A stretch of 11,970 bases of DNA from Dehalococcoidia bacterium (GTDB taxonomy: Bacteria > Chloroflexota > Dehalococcoidia > Dehalococcoidales > CSSed11-197): contig PUOQ01000104.1 of NCBI GenBank assembly GCA_003552785.1, positions 1 through 11,970 of the forward strand, written 5' to 3'. Within the stretch, counting starts at the first letter, position 1. The number at the start of each line of letters is the position of its first letter. The notes beneath the pieces are model-generated. The model ran no database searches and was not told the origin of the DNA. It worked only from the letters and a program-made list of their open reading frames with translations. Below are positions 1 to 6,837 of this stretch, in pieces. The position numbers and the translations under genes were made by a program.

Positions 1-31
1 AACTCTATTCTAATTGAATAATGAGCCTGAA
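1..31. repeat. Left inverted end of the insertion sequence
   Basis: The segment contains atgagcctgaa at 21-31, the exact reverse complement of the core of both right-end repeats (1326-1336 and 1361-1371). The outer 20 bases match the reverse complement of the outermost right copy at most positions after allowing one extra base. The transposase stop codon lies only 10 bases inward. Only one copy of the core occurs at this end, against two at the right. Confidence 0.65.
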
Positions 32-40
32 TAAAGGGTT

Positions 41-1294
41 TCAAGTAACCGGATTACCAAACCTTGAGATTTGCTTAAAGAGTACGGAATGGGCATTTAC
101 CATCCTTTCTGCGAATTGATTATCGCTCATTTTCATTGCAATTGCATCAAGCTTGTCAAAAGTAACCCCAGCACGGAGGTAACTTTCAGGATCAGGTATA
201 GATTTTAGCTTTTCATAAGGCGTCCTCACTTCTTCATAAGGATAGGTTTTCCTGATTTTGCCTTTGGAATCGGTAACCGGTACCGGAAAGAAACATGGAC
301 GGTGGAAGTTGATATACAGATTGAAGAAGTCCTTATTGAACTGGTTGATTAACTCAGCACACCCCTGCGGGATATAGGCATACCCCAGCTGTTTGCGTAT
401 AACAGAACCGTTCTTGGTCTCCACCAGTCCGTTGTCATTGCTTTGCCGGGGCCTTGATTTGGTAAATGTTATCAGCATCTTATGGAGCAGCCGGGCTACT
501 ATATTGTTTACAAACTCAGACCCGTTATCAGAATGGAATCCCCTGACAACAAAGGGGAATTCTTCCAGCATGCTCCCCAGCACCGGTACCAGATAGGCCT
601 CTGATATCTTTTCGACAGAAGCCACGATTTCCCACTGGGTAACCTCATCTATGGCATTGATATGGTACACCCCTTTGTGGCCGTTAAGGTCTCCCTGGTG
701 GACTGTATCTACCCGGATGCAGCCGGGTTGCCCCATGGCATCTGGTTTTGCCCTCTGTCCAATTCTTGATACAGCCGGCTTTGTTTTGGTGTATCTTTTA
801 GCAACAGCGCGGTAGATGCTACTTTTTCTCTGGTTATACAGATGGGCAACAGATATCCGGGAAATACGCTTAAACTCATTGTTACCGTAAACTTCATATT
901 CCCGCTGAAGGATCTTTTTGGTGGCCGGTCCGCTCAAAAACCCATGTAGTTCATCCGTCCTGGCAAGCAGCTCGATCTCTTTGGGCGTGTATTTCCGGGG
1001 GAAGCGGTGCCTGATGTACCTGGTCTTTTGCAACCGTCCCGTCTGCTTGTAATCTGCTATCAGCCTGGCTACCTGAGAGCGGGAATACCCGGTGACCTTC
1101 TCTATATACCGGCGCAATATCCCTTTATCACCTTTACTCAGGCGGCGATATTTAAACTTTATCAACACCTCCTCAGTCCAGAGATATTTCTCATCTGAAG
1201 TTTGCCCTTTAAACTCTATCACCTCGCTACCTTTTAGAAATCCCTTTACCTGGTCGACCCTTTGTAATTGTGTATCCTTCATCAATATCAGCAT
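41..1294 (-). CDS. DDE (rve/integrase-core) transposase
   Basis: This 417-residue protein would catalyse cutting and joining of the surrounding insertion sequence. Residues about 58-88 look like a helix-turn-helix for end recognition (GYSRSQVARLIADYKQTG). The integrase core occupies about residues 185-335. Its catalytic acids are Asp196 in RVDTVH, Asp256 in HSDNGSEF and Glu292 in NGLVETKNG, with 35 residues between the second and third as in DD35E enzymes. HINAIDEVTQWE (211-222) is the usual strand after the first Asp. A basic C-terminal region follows. The frame is uninterrupted. The start is uncertain: ATG at 1294 has only a weak upstream GGGG, and a second ATG lies at 1282. The gene fills nearly the whole element. 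Transposase identity is secure; family placement is not. Confidence 0.9.
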   Translation of the reverse strand: MLILMKDTQLQRVDQVKGFLKGSEVIEFKGQTSDEKYLWTEEVLIKFKYRRLSKGDKGILRRYIEKVTGYSRSQVARLIADYKQTGRLQKTRYIRHRFPRKYTPKEIELLARTDELHGFLSGPATKKILQREYEVYGNNEFKRISRISVAHLYNQRKSSIYRAVAKRYTKTKPAVSRIGQRAKPDAMGQPGCIRVDTVHQGDLNGHKGVYHINAIDEVTQWEIVASVEKISEAYLVPVLGSMLEEFPFVVRGFHSDNGSEFVNNIVARLLHKMLITFTKSRPRQSNDNGLVETKNGSVIRKQLGYAYIPQGCAELINQFNKDFFNLYINFHRPCFFPVPVTDSKGKIRKTYPYEEVRTPYEKLKSIPDPESYLRAGVTFDKLDAIAMKMSDNQFAERMVNAHSVLFKQISRFGNPVT

Positions 1295-1325
1295 GCCCCA
1301 ATCATATAAGGAACCGCCTTACTCT

Positions 1326-1390
1326 TTCAGGCTCATCTTGTATTGGAAACCGAGACCCTCTTCAGGCTCATCTTGTATTGGAAGAGACTG
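1326..1390. repeat. Tandemly duplicated right end of the insertion sequence
   Basis: A 23-base block (1326-1348) recurs perfectly at 1361-1383, giving a 35-base period. The identity resumes after a 3-base insertion with gagac, at 1352-1356 in the first copy and 1384-1388 in the second. Both blocks carry the core ttcaggctcat, which is inverted relative to 21-31. The repeats sit just upstream of the transposase start, so they probably serve as transposase binding sites and may overlap its promoter. Confidence 0.7.
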
Positions 1391-1394
1391 CGAA

Positions 1395-1424
1395 TTGACC
1401 TGCGGCCTGAATGTTTGCTAATAT
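1395..1424 (+). promoter_or_regulatory. Weak candidate sigma-A promoter for the lipoprotein gene
   Basis: TTGACC at 1395-1400 resembles a -35 box (5 of 6). GCTAAT (1417-1422, 16-base spacer) or TAATAT (1419-1424, 18-base spacer) could be the -10, each 4 of 6. It lies immediately outside the insertion sequence's right end and about 80 bases before the lipoprotein start. This is seen by eye only. Confidence 0.3.
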
Positions 1425-1502
1425 GCGCTTGTAAGCTTATAGGGCTTTTCAACTGAAATAGAAGTGCATTATAGTCCAGTAGTTTGAGGAGGATTTAAAG
1501 CA

Positions 1503-1967
1503 GTGAAGTTTGTTAAAGGAAAACGGCTCTTTGCGGGTTTATTTGCTACGGCACTTTTACTGTCTTTGTTTTTACCATCCTGCACTGAAAACGGGGATCC
1601 AGTCGAGCCCGGCCCGGGCGCGCCTTCCAATGGTGATGACTCAGCACCCCGGGAAGTAAGCGGTGAAGACCCGGATATGGTTGAACTGTACCCGGATTCA
1701 GTTCGTATAGCCTTTATAACCGATAACGGTTCGGGCCATGTTCAGTATGTAGCACCGGCAGAGCCAGAAGATGTGATCGCCTTTTTTGAGGAAAAAGTCG
1801 GCGCAATGGATGGTTTCCATCATAGCAGCACTCCAATACGGGAAATATTCACCGCAGAGTATGAAGACGGCAAAGCTATGCAAGTCGAGGTTTCTTATAT
1901 AAAAAGCCGGAATTACCCCGGATATGCGGAATACTCTATAATCTGGGGAGAAGCCGGTCAGTTATAA
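1503..1967 (+). CDS. Small lipoprotein of unknown function
   Basis: The 154-residue product begins with a lipoprotein signal peptide. Basic residues in MKFVKGKR are followed by a hydrophobic stretch (about 9-24) and a lipobox-like LPSC, so Cys27 should be lipidated and the protein held on the outer face of the membrane. Residues 28-55 form a Pro/Gly/Asp-rich linker. The rest (about 60-154) has a compact pattern with YPDSVRIAF and PEDVIAFFEEKV. That pattern recalls secreted domains in which a strand starting near a YP motif precedes a helix of the form VxxFYxxK, but I cannot assign a family. The start is GTG at 1503, chosen because GAGGAGG at 1486-1492 sits 10 bases upstream and the signal peptide begins there. 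It is a single-gene unit bordered by the insertion sequence on one side and a convergent gene on the other. Confidence 0.8.
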   Translation: MKFVKGKRLFAGLFATALLLSLFLPSCTENGDPVEPGPGAPSNGDDSAPREVSGEDPDMVELYPDSVRIAFITDNGSGHVQYVAPAEPEDVIAFFEEKVGAMDGFHHSSTPIREIFTAEYEDGKAMQVEVSYIKSRNYPGYAEYSIIWGEAGQL

Positions 1968-1969
1968 GC

Positions 1970-1988
1970 ACGGCCGGCCACCGTTTTT
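1970..1988 (+). terminator. Weak candidate terminator after the lipoprotein gene
   Basis: A 4-base stem (acgg 1970-1973 with ccgt 1981-1984) is followed by a run of five T at 1984-1988, three bases after the stop codon. The stem is short, so this is only suggestive. The opposite strand has no T run here. Confidence 0.25.
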
Positions 1989-2011
1989 AGGCAGCAATTC
2001 CCATTTGTTAA

Positions 2012-3370
2012 TTAGTTTCTCAGGCTGTGGATGGGTGCAGGGATTCTGCCGCCTCTTTTAATGAAGGCGCTTGAAGAAAATTTGTTGACCGGCATTATAA
2101 AACCCCTGCCCAGCAGGCCACCGAATTCAACCACCTCGCCTTCTTTTTTGCCATATACGGGAATAATTCTAACGGCAGTGGTCTTATTGTTTGATACACC
2201 CACTGCGGCTTCGTCTGCAATGATAGCGGCAATGGTATAATCCGGTGTGTCTCCCGGTACAGGTATCATATCCAGGCCAACCGAACAAACGCACGTCATG
2301 GCTTCCAGCTTGTCCAGCGACAAGGCCCCGCACCTGACTGCCTCGATCATGCCTGTATCTTCACATACCGGTATAAAAGCACCCGACAGGCCGCCTACAT
2401 GCGAGCTGGCCATCACGCCGCCTTTTTTAACGGCATCATTCAGCAGGGCAAGCGCCGCCGTGGTGCCATGCGCTCCGCATTTTTCAAGGCCCATTTCTTC
2501 CAGGATAAAAGCAACGCTGTCCCCGATAGCAGGGGTTGGAGCAAGCGAAATATCGACCACTCCAAAAGGTATGCCCAGGCGTTTGGAGGCTTCGGTGGCC
2601 ACCAGCTGGCCCATGCGGGTTATTTTGAAGGCTGTTTTCTTGATAGTTTCTGATATTTGGCTGAAGTCGGCATTCGGTTCTAGTTTTTTCAGGGCGCTTT
2701 GAACCACACCCGGACCGCTAACGCCAACATTAATTACATTTTCGGGTTCACCGATGCCGTGGAATGAGCCTGCCATGAAAGGGTTATCCTCCGGTGCGTT
2801 GGCAAAAACCACCAGCCTCGTGCAGGCGATGGAGTTACCGTCCCGGGCCATTTGCGATGTCTGCTTTATTATCTGGCCCATCCGGGCGACGGCATCCATG
2901 TTGATGCCTGCTCTGGTAGTGGCTACATTTACCGAAGCGCAAACGTGCCTGGTTTGGGTAAGAACCTGAGGAATGGATTCAATCAGGTTCTTATCCCCTT
3001 TGGTGTAGCCTTTGTGCACCAGAGCGGTGTAGCCGCCGATAAAATTAACACCCAGCTCAGCGGCCGCCCGGTCCATGGCACGGGCTATTTCGAAGTTGTC
3101 TCCATGGCTGCTTTCGCTTACGATTGAGATCGGGGTTACCGAAATACGTTTATTTATTATTGGTATACCGTAGTCCCGCTCAATATCTTCACCGGTTTTA
3201 ACAAGGTCTCTGCCCGTACGGGTTATCTTGTCGTAAATGCGCCTGCTCAGTTCATCTATATCAGGGTGGGCGCAGTCCCTGAGTGAAATTCCCAGCGTGA
3301 TGGTCCTGATGTCCAGGTTCTCGCTTGAAATCATGTTTATGGTTTCAAATATTTTTCGTGGATTAATCAT
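2012..3370 (-). CDS. UPF0210 / PFL-like family protein
   Basis: This 452-residue protein belongs to the conserved UPF0210 (DUF711) family. From general knowledge, the family has a pyruvate formate-lyase-like barrel fold but no established reaction. Characteristic segments are present in order: LDIRTITLGISLRDC near the N-terminus, NKRISVTPIS, FANAPEDNPFMAGSFHG, VGVSGPGVV, SLAPTPAIGDSVA, HGTTAALALLND, GGLSGAFIPV, CSVGLDMIPVPGDTP, TTAVRIIPV and the closing RGGRIPAPIHS. Length and ends match family members. The longest frame opens at a TTG (3382), but ATG at 3370 has TTGGAG at 3377-3382 six bases upstream and begins where family members do, so I use it. It lies 36 bases downstream of the ACT-domain gene on the same strand and is almost certainly co-transcribed. 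The ACT partner suggests control by, or sensing of, a small molecule; that is inference. Confidence 0.92.
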   Translation of the reverse strand: MINPRKIFETINMISSENLDIRTITLGISLRDCAHPDIDELSRRIYDKITRTGRDLVKTGEDIERDYGIPIINKRISVTPISIVSESSHGDNFEIARAMDRAAAELGVNFIGGYTALVHKGYTKGDKNLIESIPQVLTQTRHVCASVNVATTRAGINMDAVARMGQIIKQTSQMARDGNSIACTRLVVFANAPEDNPFMAGSFHGIGEPENVINVGVSGPGVVQSALKKLEPNADFSQISETIKKTAFKITRMGQLVATEASKRLGIPFGVVDISLAPTPAIGDSVAFILEEMGLEKCGAHGTTAALALLNDAVKKGGVMASSHVGGLSGAFIPVCEDTGMIEAVRCGALSLDKLEAMTCVCSVGLDMIPVPGDTPDYTIAAIIADEAAVGVSNNKTTAVRIIPVYGKKEGEVVEFGGLLGRGFIMPVNKFSSSAFIKRGGRIPAPIHSLRN

Positions 3371-3406
3371 AGCTGGCTCCAAATATATAAAGTATGGACA
3401 TTTTTA

Positions 3407-3676
3407 TTATATTTCGTGCATGGATTTAAAAATATCTTCGTGCTGTATCCTTATTTTGAGGCCGAGCTCTTCTCCCCTTGCATCCAGTTTGCCGGCAAGG
3501 GCCTCGAAGTTTATGTTGGCTTTGGAGGTGTCTACCAGCATTATCATGGTGAAAAGCTCCTGCATGGTAGTCTGGGTAATATCCAGAATGTTGACGTTTG
3601 ATTCTGAAAGTATACTACTTACCCCGGCAATTATCCCTACTTTATCTGTGCCTATGACAGTAATAACGGCTCGCAT
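3407..3676 (-). CDS. ACT domain-containing protein (UPF0237 family)
   Basis: The 89-residue protein is essentially one ACT domain. The first strand is RAVITVIGTDKVG, followed by the helix IIAGVSSILSESNVNI, a strand containing DITQTTMQELFTMIMLVD (about 32-49), and a second helix from about 56 to 70. ACT domains bind amino acids or similar small ligands and often act as dimers; the ligand here is unknown. Single-domain proteins of this type are usually found next to a UPF0210 gene, as they are here. The start ATG at 3676 is preceded by AAGGAG at an 8-base spacing. This is the first gene of a two-gene unit; I see no clear promoter in the roughly 210-base gap it shares with the divergent hydrolase gene. 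Confidence 0.92.
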   Translation of the reverse strand: MRAVITVIGTDKVGIIAGVSSILSESNVNILDITQTTMQELFTMIMLVDTSKANINFEALAGKLDARGEELGLKIRIQHEDIFKSMHEI

Positions 3677-3815
3677 CGTTTTTACTCCTTGCTTTACGGC
3701 TTTAGAGAAGCAGCCATTGCTTCATTATTTTAATTTAGTGCAACCGTAATAATACCATTAATCAGCCGGGGGTTGAAACGGTAAACACCTGTGCCTTAAA
3801 GAGAAACTCTGGCAG

Positions 3816-3844
3816 TTCACACTCATTACGCGCAGTGGTATAAT
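3816..3844 (+). promoter_or_regulatory. Sigma-A promoter for the alpha/beta hydrolase
   Basis: TTCACA (3816-3821, 5 of 6 to the -35 consensus) is separated by exactly 17 bases from a perfect TATAAT (3839-3844). TGG precedes the -10, giving an extended -10 element. Predicted transcription start is near 3851, leaving a leader of under 40 bases before the ATG at 3888. This is the best promoter match found in the window. Confidence 0.75.
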
Positions 3845-3887
3845 CCAGTATGCACAGCTGGCACCTAATTAAATAAACGGAGAAAAA

Positions 3888-4862
3888 ATGACAAGCAATT
3901 TAGAAACCAGGGGCAGCATGGCAAAAGGAGTTACCATAAAGGGTAAATATACATTAAGGGGAACTCTTTCCCTGCCTAAAGAAGAGAAGGAAAGGTATCC
4001 GGCGGTTTTGATTGTTGCCGGCACCGGTAGGATAGACAGGGATGGCAACACGCCGGACCTGAAATTTGAATTGAACCTGTATAAAGATTTAGCCCGTTTG
4101 CTAAACAGCTGGGGCTTTGCGGTGCTCAGGTACGATAAGCGTGGAGTCGGCAGTAGCCTGGGTAATTTTCTTGAAACCGGTATGTGGGACCTGGTTGAGG
4201 ATGCCGGGGCGTGCGTGTCTTTTCTTAAAGAACATTCGTCTGTTGATCCGGGTAAGGTGGTATTGCTTGGCCACAGCGAGGGTTGCCTTTTAAGCACTGC
4301 CTGTGCGGCCAGGAACAGTGTAGCCGGGCTGGTTCTTCTGGCCGGCGCTGCTGAGACTCTCGAAGAAGCACTGAGCCGCCAGAGGCGCATTATTTTTGCG
4401 GAACTGATGAAGCAAAAAGGCATCAGGGGCTGGCTCTACCGGTTTCTAAAAATCGATAAAAGGGGAGAAAAGCAGGCACAAAAACTTCTGGAAAAAGTAC
4501 GCAAGTCCGAAAAGGACGTTATTCGCGCCAATTTTAGCAAGATTAATGCCAGGTGGATGCGGGAGCACCTGGAATACAACGTGCGTGAAGACATGCCGGC
4601 TGTTACCTGCCCGGTACTGGCTGCGACCGGCTCCAAAGATATTCAGTCGGATCCGGAAAGGTTAAAAGAGTTGCCGGGGCTGGTAACAGGTGAAGTTACC
4701 TGGAGGGTGATTGAAAACATGAACCACCCTTTGAAAGAAGCCAGTGAAGATATAGCCCTGACAGACATAAAAGGCATGTACCGGGACAGTGCTAAAAAAC
4801 CTGTCCACCCTGAGCTGGTTGAGCTGCTCCGGCATTGGCTGCAGGCTAAATTTATAAGCTGA
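3888..4862 (+). CDS. Alpha/beta hydrolase (serine hydrolase)
   Basis: The 324-residue cytoplasmic protein has the marks of an alpha/beta-fold serine hydrolase. The nucleophile is Ser130 in GHSEG (128-132). Probable triad partners are Asp251 in TGSKDIQ and His280 in MNHPLK. The oxyanion region is VAGTGRIDRDGN (43-54), and YDKRGVGSS (82-90) is the usual strand-turn after it. Residues 160-235 form a Lys/Arg-rich helical insertion, probably a lid over the active site. There is no signal peptide or membrane segment. Substrate cannot be predicted: esterase, peptidase-like or thioesterase activity are all possible. GGAG at 3879-3882 lies five bases before the chosen ATG; an in-frame ATG at 3918, preceded by AGGGG, is an alternative start that would remove ten residues. 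It is transcribed alone from the promoter at 3816-3844. Confidence 0.88.
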   Translation: MTSNLETRGSMAKGVTIKGKYTLRGTLSLPKEEKERYPAVLIVAGTGRIDRDGNTPDLKFELNLYKDLARLLNSWGFAVLRYDKRGVGSSLGNFLETGMWDLVEDAGACVSFLKEHSSVDPGKVVLLGHSEGCLLSTACAARNSVAGLVLLAGAAETLEEALSRQRRIIFAELMKQKGIRGWLYRFLKIDKRGEKQAQKLLEKVRKSEKDVIRANFSKINARWMREHLEYNVREDMPAVTCPVLAATGSKDIQSDPERLKELPGLVTGEVTWRVIENMNHPLKEASEDIALTDIKGMYRDSAKKPVHPELVELLRHWLQAKFIS

Positions 4863-4882
4863 GCCGGTTTTATTCCCGGGCA

Positions 4883-4942
4883 CGCGGCTTTTAACTTAAC
4901 ATAAAACTTTATAATAAAACCTTTTACCAAAGCCGCGCTTTT
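4883..4942. terminator. Long-loop inverted repeat between convergent genes, possible terminator
   Basis: cgcggcttt (4883-4891) and aaagccgcg (4929-4937) form a perfect 9-base stem with an AT-rich 37-base loop. It is followed on the plus strand by ctttt. It begins about 20 bases after the hydrolase stop. The loop is long for an intrinsic terminator, so the assignment is tentative. On the minus strand no T run follows. Confidence 0.4.
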
Positions 4943-5014
4943 CAAAAGTCAATGTGCTTGCGCTCAAGTAGTTGCAGGTGGCCAGGTAGAGGTGCTGGCT
5001 GTTATCGCTTGAAT

Positions 5015-5035
5015 ATGCTGCTTTCCAGCATTTTT
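5015..5035 (+). terminator. Stem-loop with T run at the convergent junction
   Basis: ATGCTG (5015-5020) and CAGCAT (5026-5031) form a 6-base perfect stem with a five-base loop, followed by TTTT at 5032-5035. It has intrinsic terminator form for plus-strand transcription coming from the hydrolase. It sits against the last codon of the opposing iron-sulfur gene, whose stop codon overlaps the T run. Confidence 0.5.
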
Positions 5036-5879
5036 ACCACAGGTTGGAAACCAGCGGGTTTTTTTGACGCTCTGAAAGTGTGATGGCTTTATTTTTACAA
5101 CCCGCCCGGCATATTCCGCATCCAAAGCAGCGACCGAGGTCGATCCTTGATTTCTTTTCTGCGGCACTGTAGCTTATAGCCCCGAACTGGCAATACTGCA
5201 TGCAGGTGCGGCATCCTTCACATGAGGCTGGATCGATTTCTGCAATATATTCAGCCCGAAACATAATTGGAAAATCATAACCAACCGTAGCGCGCATGGC
5301 CAGGCAATCGGTTCGGTCGCAATTACAAATTGCACCGATAAATGGAGTGACAAATGTCCAGACAGTATGGCAAAGCCCTTCTTGTTCATGATTATTCAGT
5401 TCAGCCAGGGCCTGCTCCTTGCTCATCACTTCCATGCCTGATGTATCCGGTCCGGTGAGGTAAGAGGCGCCTACCTCACTGATCAGCTTTGCCATCATGC
5501 CTCCGTTGGGTGCCATGCTGAGGCAATAACAATAACGCTGCTCGCTGCCGACTGTTGTATGACGGCAGTAACATGAAATTCGAACTATTGAACTGAGAGA
5601 ATCGAATATTTTTTCACATTCTTCGAGGGGCACTACCTGGCCGTAGTGAGATTTCTTTTGCCGGTAGGTTATATAAGGGTTTATAACAGATTGAACAAAC
5701 CCGGGCAGTGCTTTAATTTTCCCCAGTTTTTCAACGCCTTCGGCAGATTTTTCGGGGTGCTTGATAAAGTCATAGATGTAGCGCCGGCGCTTAATATCGC
5801 TTAAAAGTTCCTCGGCGTAGTTACTGGCCTGTAGATACCAGCGCTTTCCCTCTCCATGTTTGTGGCAAAATTCACACAT
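5034..5879 (-). CDS. Cysteine-rich ferredoxin-like iron-sulfur protein with two C-terminal 4Fe-4S sites
   Basis: The 281-residue protein contains 19 cysteines. The C-terminal 65 residues are a bacterial-type 2x[4Fe-4S] ferredoxin domain: CEGCRTCMQYC (220-230) and CFGCGICRAGC (251-261). Each is C-x2-C-x2-C-x3-C, but the usual proline after the last cysteine is replaced by Q and K. Upstream are CxxC at 2-5, CYC at 103-105, CYC at 117-119 and ICNCDRTDC at 184-192, followed by YDFP. From memory, this upstream arrangement resembles an uncharacterised family of anaerobe 4Fe-4S proteins that carry an ICNCC-type motif before a ferredoxin domain. The extra cysteines could bind a further cluster or metal. 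There are no membrane segments or signal peptide. A role as a cytoplasmic electron carrier or redox subunit is inference; no partner oxidoreductase is nearby. The start ATG at 5879 has only a weak ribosome site. Confidence 0.85.
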   Translation of the reverse strand: MCEFCHKHGEGKRWYLQASNYAEELLSDIKRRRYIYDFIKHPEKSAEGVEKLGKIKALPGFVQSVINPYITYRQKKSHYGQVVPLEECEKIFDSLSSIVRISCYCRHTTVGSEQRYCYCLSMAPNGGMMAKLISEVGASYLTGPDTSGMEVMSKEQALAELNNHEQEGLCHTVWTFVTPFIGAICNCDRTDCLAMRATVGYDFPIMFRAEYIAEIDPASCEGCRTCMQYCQFGAISYSAAEKKSRIDLGRCFGCGICRAGCKNKAITLSERQKNPLVSNLW

Positions 5880-5911
5880 ATTCTTACTTTACCGGCTTGG
5901 ATAATAAGGGG

Positions 5912-5917
5912 ATTATA
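5912..5917 (-). promoter_or_regulatory. Candidate -10 element for the iron-sulfur gene
   Basis: On the minus strand this reads as a perfect TATAAT, 32 bases before the ATG at 5879. No good -35 hexamer is found at 16-18 bases upstream, so either an activator or a different sigma factor would be needed, or the match is chance. Confidence 0.35.
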
Positions 5918-5994
5918 ACCTATTTAAAGGGTGTATATCTAACAATCTCTGTACAGTTAAAATCAACAATACCGGTTGAATACCTGAATCTGTG

Positions 5995-6837
5995 TCAGGC
6001 GGTTAAGTCTCTCTTTTTAAACAGCCATAACGAGATTAAAACCAGAGCAATGCAATACACGGCAATGGTAATTGAGGAATGCAATGCCGAAAGCGGCTCG
6101 CCGTTAAAGCTGAACGGCCCCTGAGCAAAAACACTTTCCGGAATGATTGCTTCAACATTGGGACCGATGAGATAGTTGGGTATTTTAGCCAGCCACCCGC
6201 CCGCCTGGTTAAAAATCCCTACAGCTATGGCTTCTACGAAAAAGAAACCCAGCCCTCCGCCGATGCCTGCAATGGCCGACCGGCCCAGGAAAGCAAAAAA
6301 GGCTGTCAATAATATGTAGGGAAGCAGGGAATACAGTGTCCAGCCGAAATTCTGCAGTTGCTCCTGCAAAAAGGCCGCCGTTACAAAATCCCAGCCGATG
6401 GTATTTAACAGAGCGGATGTAATTACCGTCAGAATAAAACCGACAATAACAGATATAACCAGTCCTATAAAGGTAATAATTAAGAGTGAAATCAATTTCG
6501 AAAAAACCAGATTGTGCCTGGTTCCGTTTCTTGTAAGTATCTGCCTGATTGAGCCCCAGCCGTACTCGCTGCCGATAGATGATGCTGTGAGGATGATTAA
6601 TAGTATGATGCCGATATTATTTGCCGTGTGGAATATCAGGTTGGCGGCTTTTGGAAATTGAAGGGAAGCTTTTATATGCTCAATTACCTCCGCAGGCATC
6701 CGTCCTGGAGGGTTGGAAACAATTCCGTAGGTAGCAAAAAATATCAGGCAAAAGTAGGCAGCCAGCACGACAGCCAGTATCCACGTCAGGTTCCTTTTGC
6801 GCAGTTTGAAAAGTTCACCCCTGATCATATCAAGCAT
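5995..6837 (-). CDS. ABC-2 type transporter permease
   Basis: This 280-residue integral membrane protein is the channel half of the exporter whose ATPase lies immediately upstream. About six hydrophobic segments are visible: residues 18-40, 74-90, 114-144, 166-184, 187-209 and 255-273. A large loop follows the first, and another lies before the last. The segment EYGWGSIRQILTRNGTR (91-107) between helices 2 and 3 is the motif typical of ABC-2 permeases of the bacitracin/lantibiotic-resistance kind. The start codon overlaps the end of the ATPase gene by eight bases (ATGCTTGA), with GAGGG just upstream in the ATPase coding sequence. This suggests translational coupling and equal production of both subunits. 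Substrate is unknown; peptide antibiotic efflux is known for relatives but not shown here. Confidence 0.88.
   Translation of the reverse strand: MLDMIRGELFKLRKRNLTWILAVVLAAYFCLIFFATYGIVSNPPGRMPAEVIEHIKASLQFPKAANLIFHTANNIGIILLIILTASSIGSEYGWGSIRQILTRNGTRHNLVFSKLISLLIITFIGLVISVIVGFILTVITSALLNTIGWDFVTAAFLQEQLQNFGWTLYSLLPYILLTAFFAFLGRSAIAGIGGGLGFFFVEAIAVGIFNQAGGWLAKIPNYLIGPNVEAIIPESVFAQGPFSFNGEPLSALHSSITIAVYCIALVLISLWLFKKRDLTA

Larger units (their letters stand above)
1..1390 (-). mobile_element. Insertion sequence with DDE transposase and inverted ends (left end may begin just before the window)
   Basis: The element holds one transposase gene on the minus strand between matching inverted ends. 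Bases 1-31 align with the reverse complement of 1361-1390 at roughly three quarters of positions, with one single-base indel. The inner 11 bases (atgagcctgaa at 21-31) match perfectly. This places the outer ends near position 1 and near 1388-1390. Because the left end meets the window edge, the exact tip and any target-site duplication cannot be seen. The transposase is an rve-type integrase-core protein. Its full length and intact catalytic triad suggest a recently active or still active copy. I cannot name the family with certainty; IS481-like or one of the unclassified (ISNCY/IS1202-like) groups are possible. Confidence 0.8.

Noticed and set aside
1326..1383. Short direct repeats with a 12-base spacer, superficially like a CRISPR array
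   Set aside because: Only two units, the spacer is too short, and the repeat core matches the opposite end of the insertion sequence in inverted form.
1092..1421. Plus-strand frame running out of the transposase region across the right-end repeats
   Set aside because: It is antisense to the transposase N-terminus and translates the tandem repeats themselves; there is no sign of a real protein.
2247..2702. Plus-strand open frame of 151 codons
   Set aside because: It lies entirely antisense to the strongly conserved UPF0210 gene, has no ribosome site I can see, and encodes a low-complexity product.
3237..3749. Plus-strand open frame of 170 codons
   Set aside because: It spans the antisense of two recognised genes and their gap, and resembles no family I know.
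3869..4423. Minus-strand open frame of 184 codons
   Set aside because: It is antisense to the alpha/beta hydrolase, which has catalytic motifs, a promoter and a ribosome site.
4964..5167. Minus-strand frame overlapping the end of the iron-sulfur gene in another frame
   Set aside because: It has no conserved features, and the overlapping frame has clear ferredoxin cysteine motifs up to its end; I see no evidence of a frameshift.
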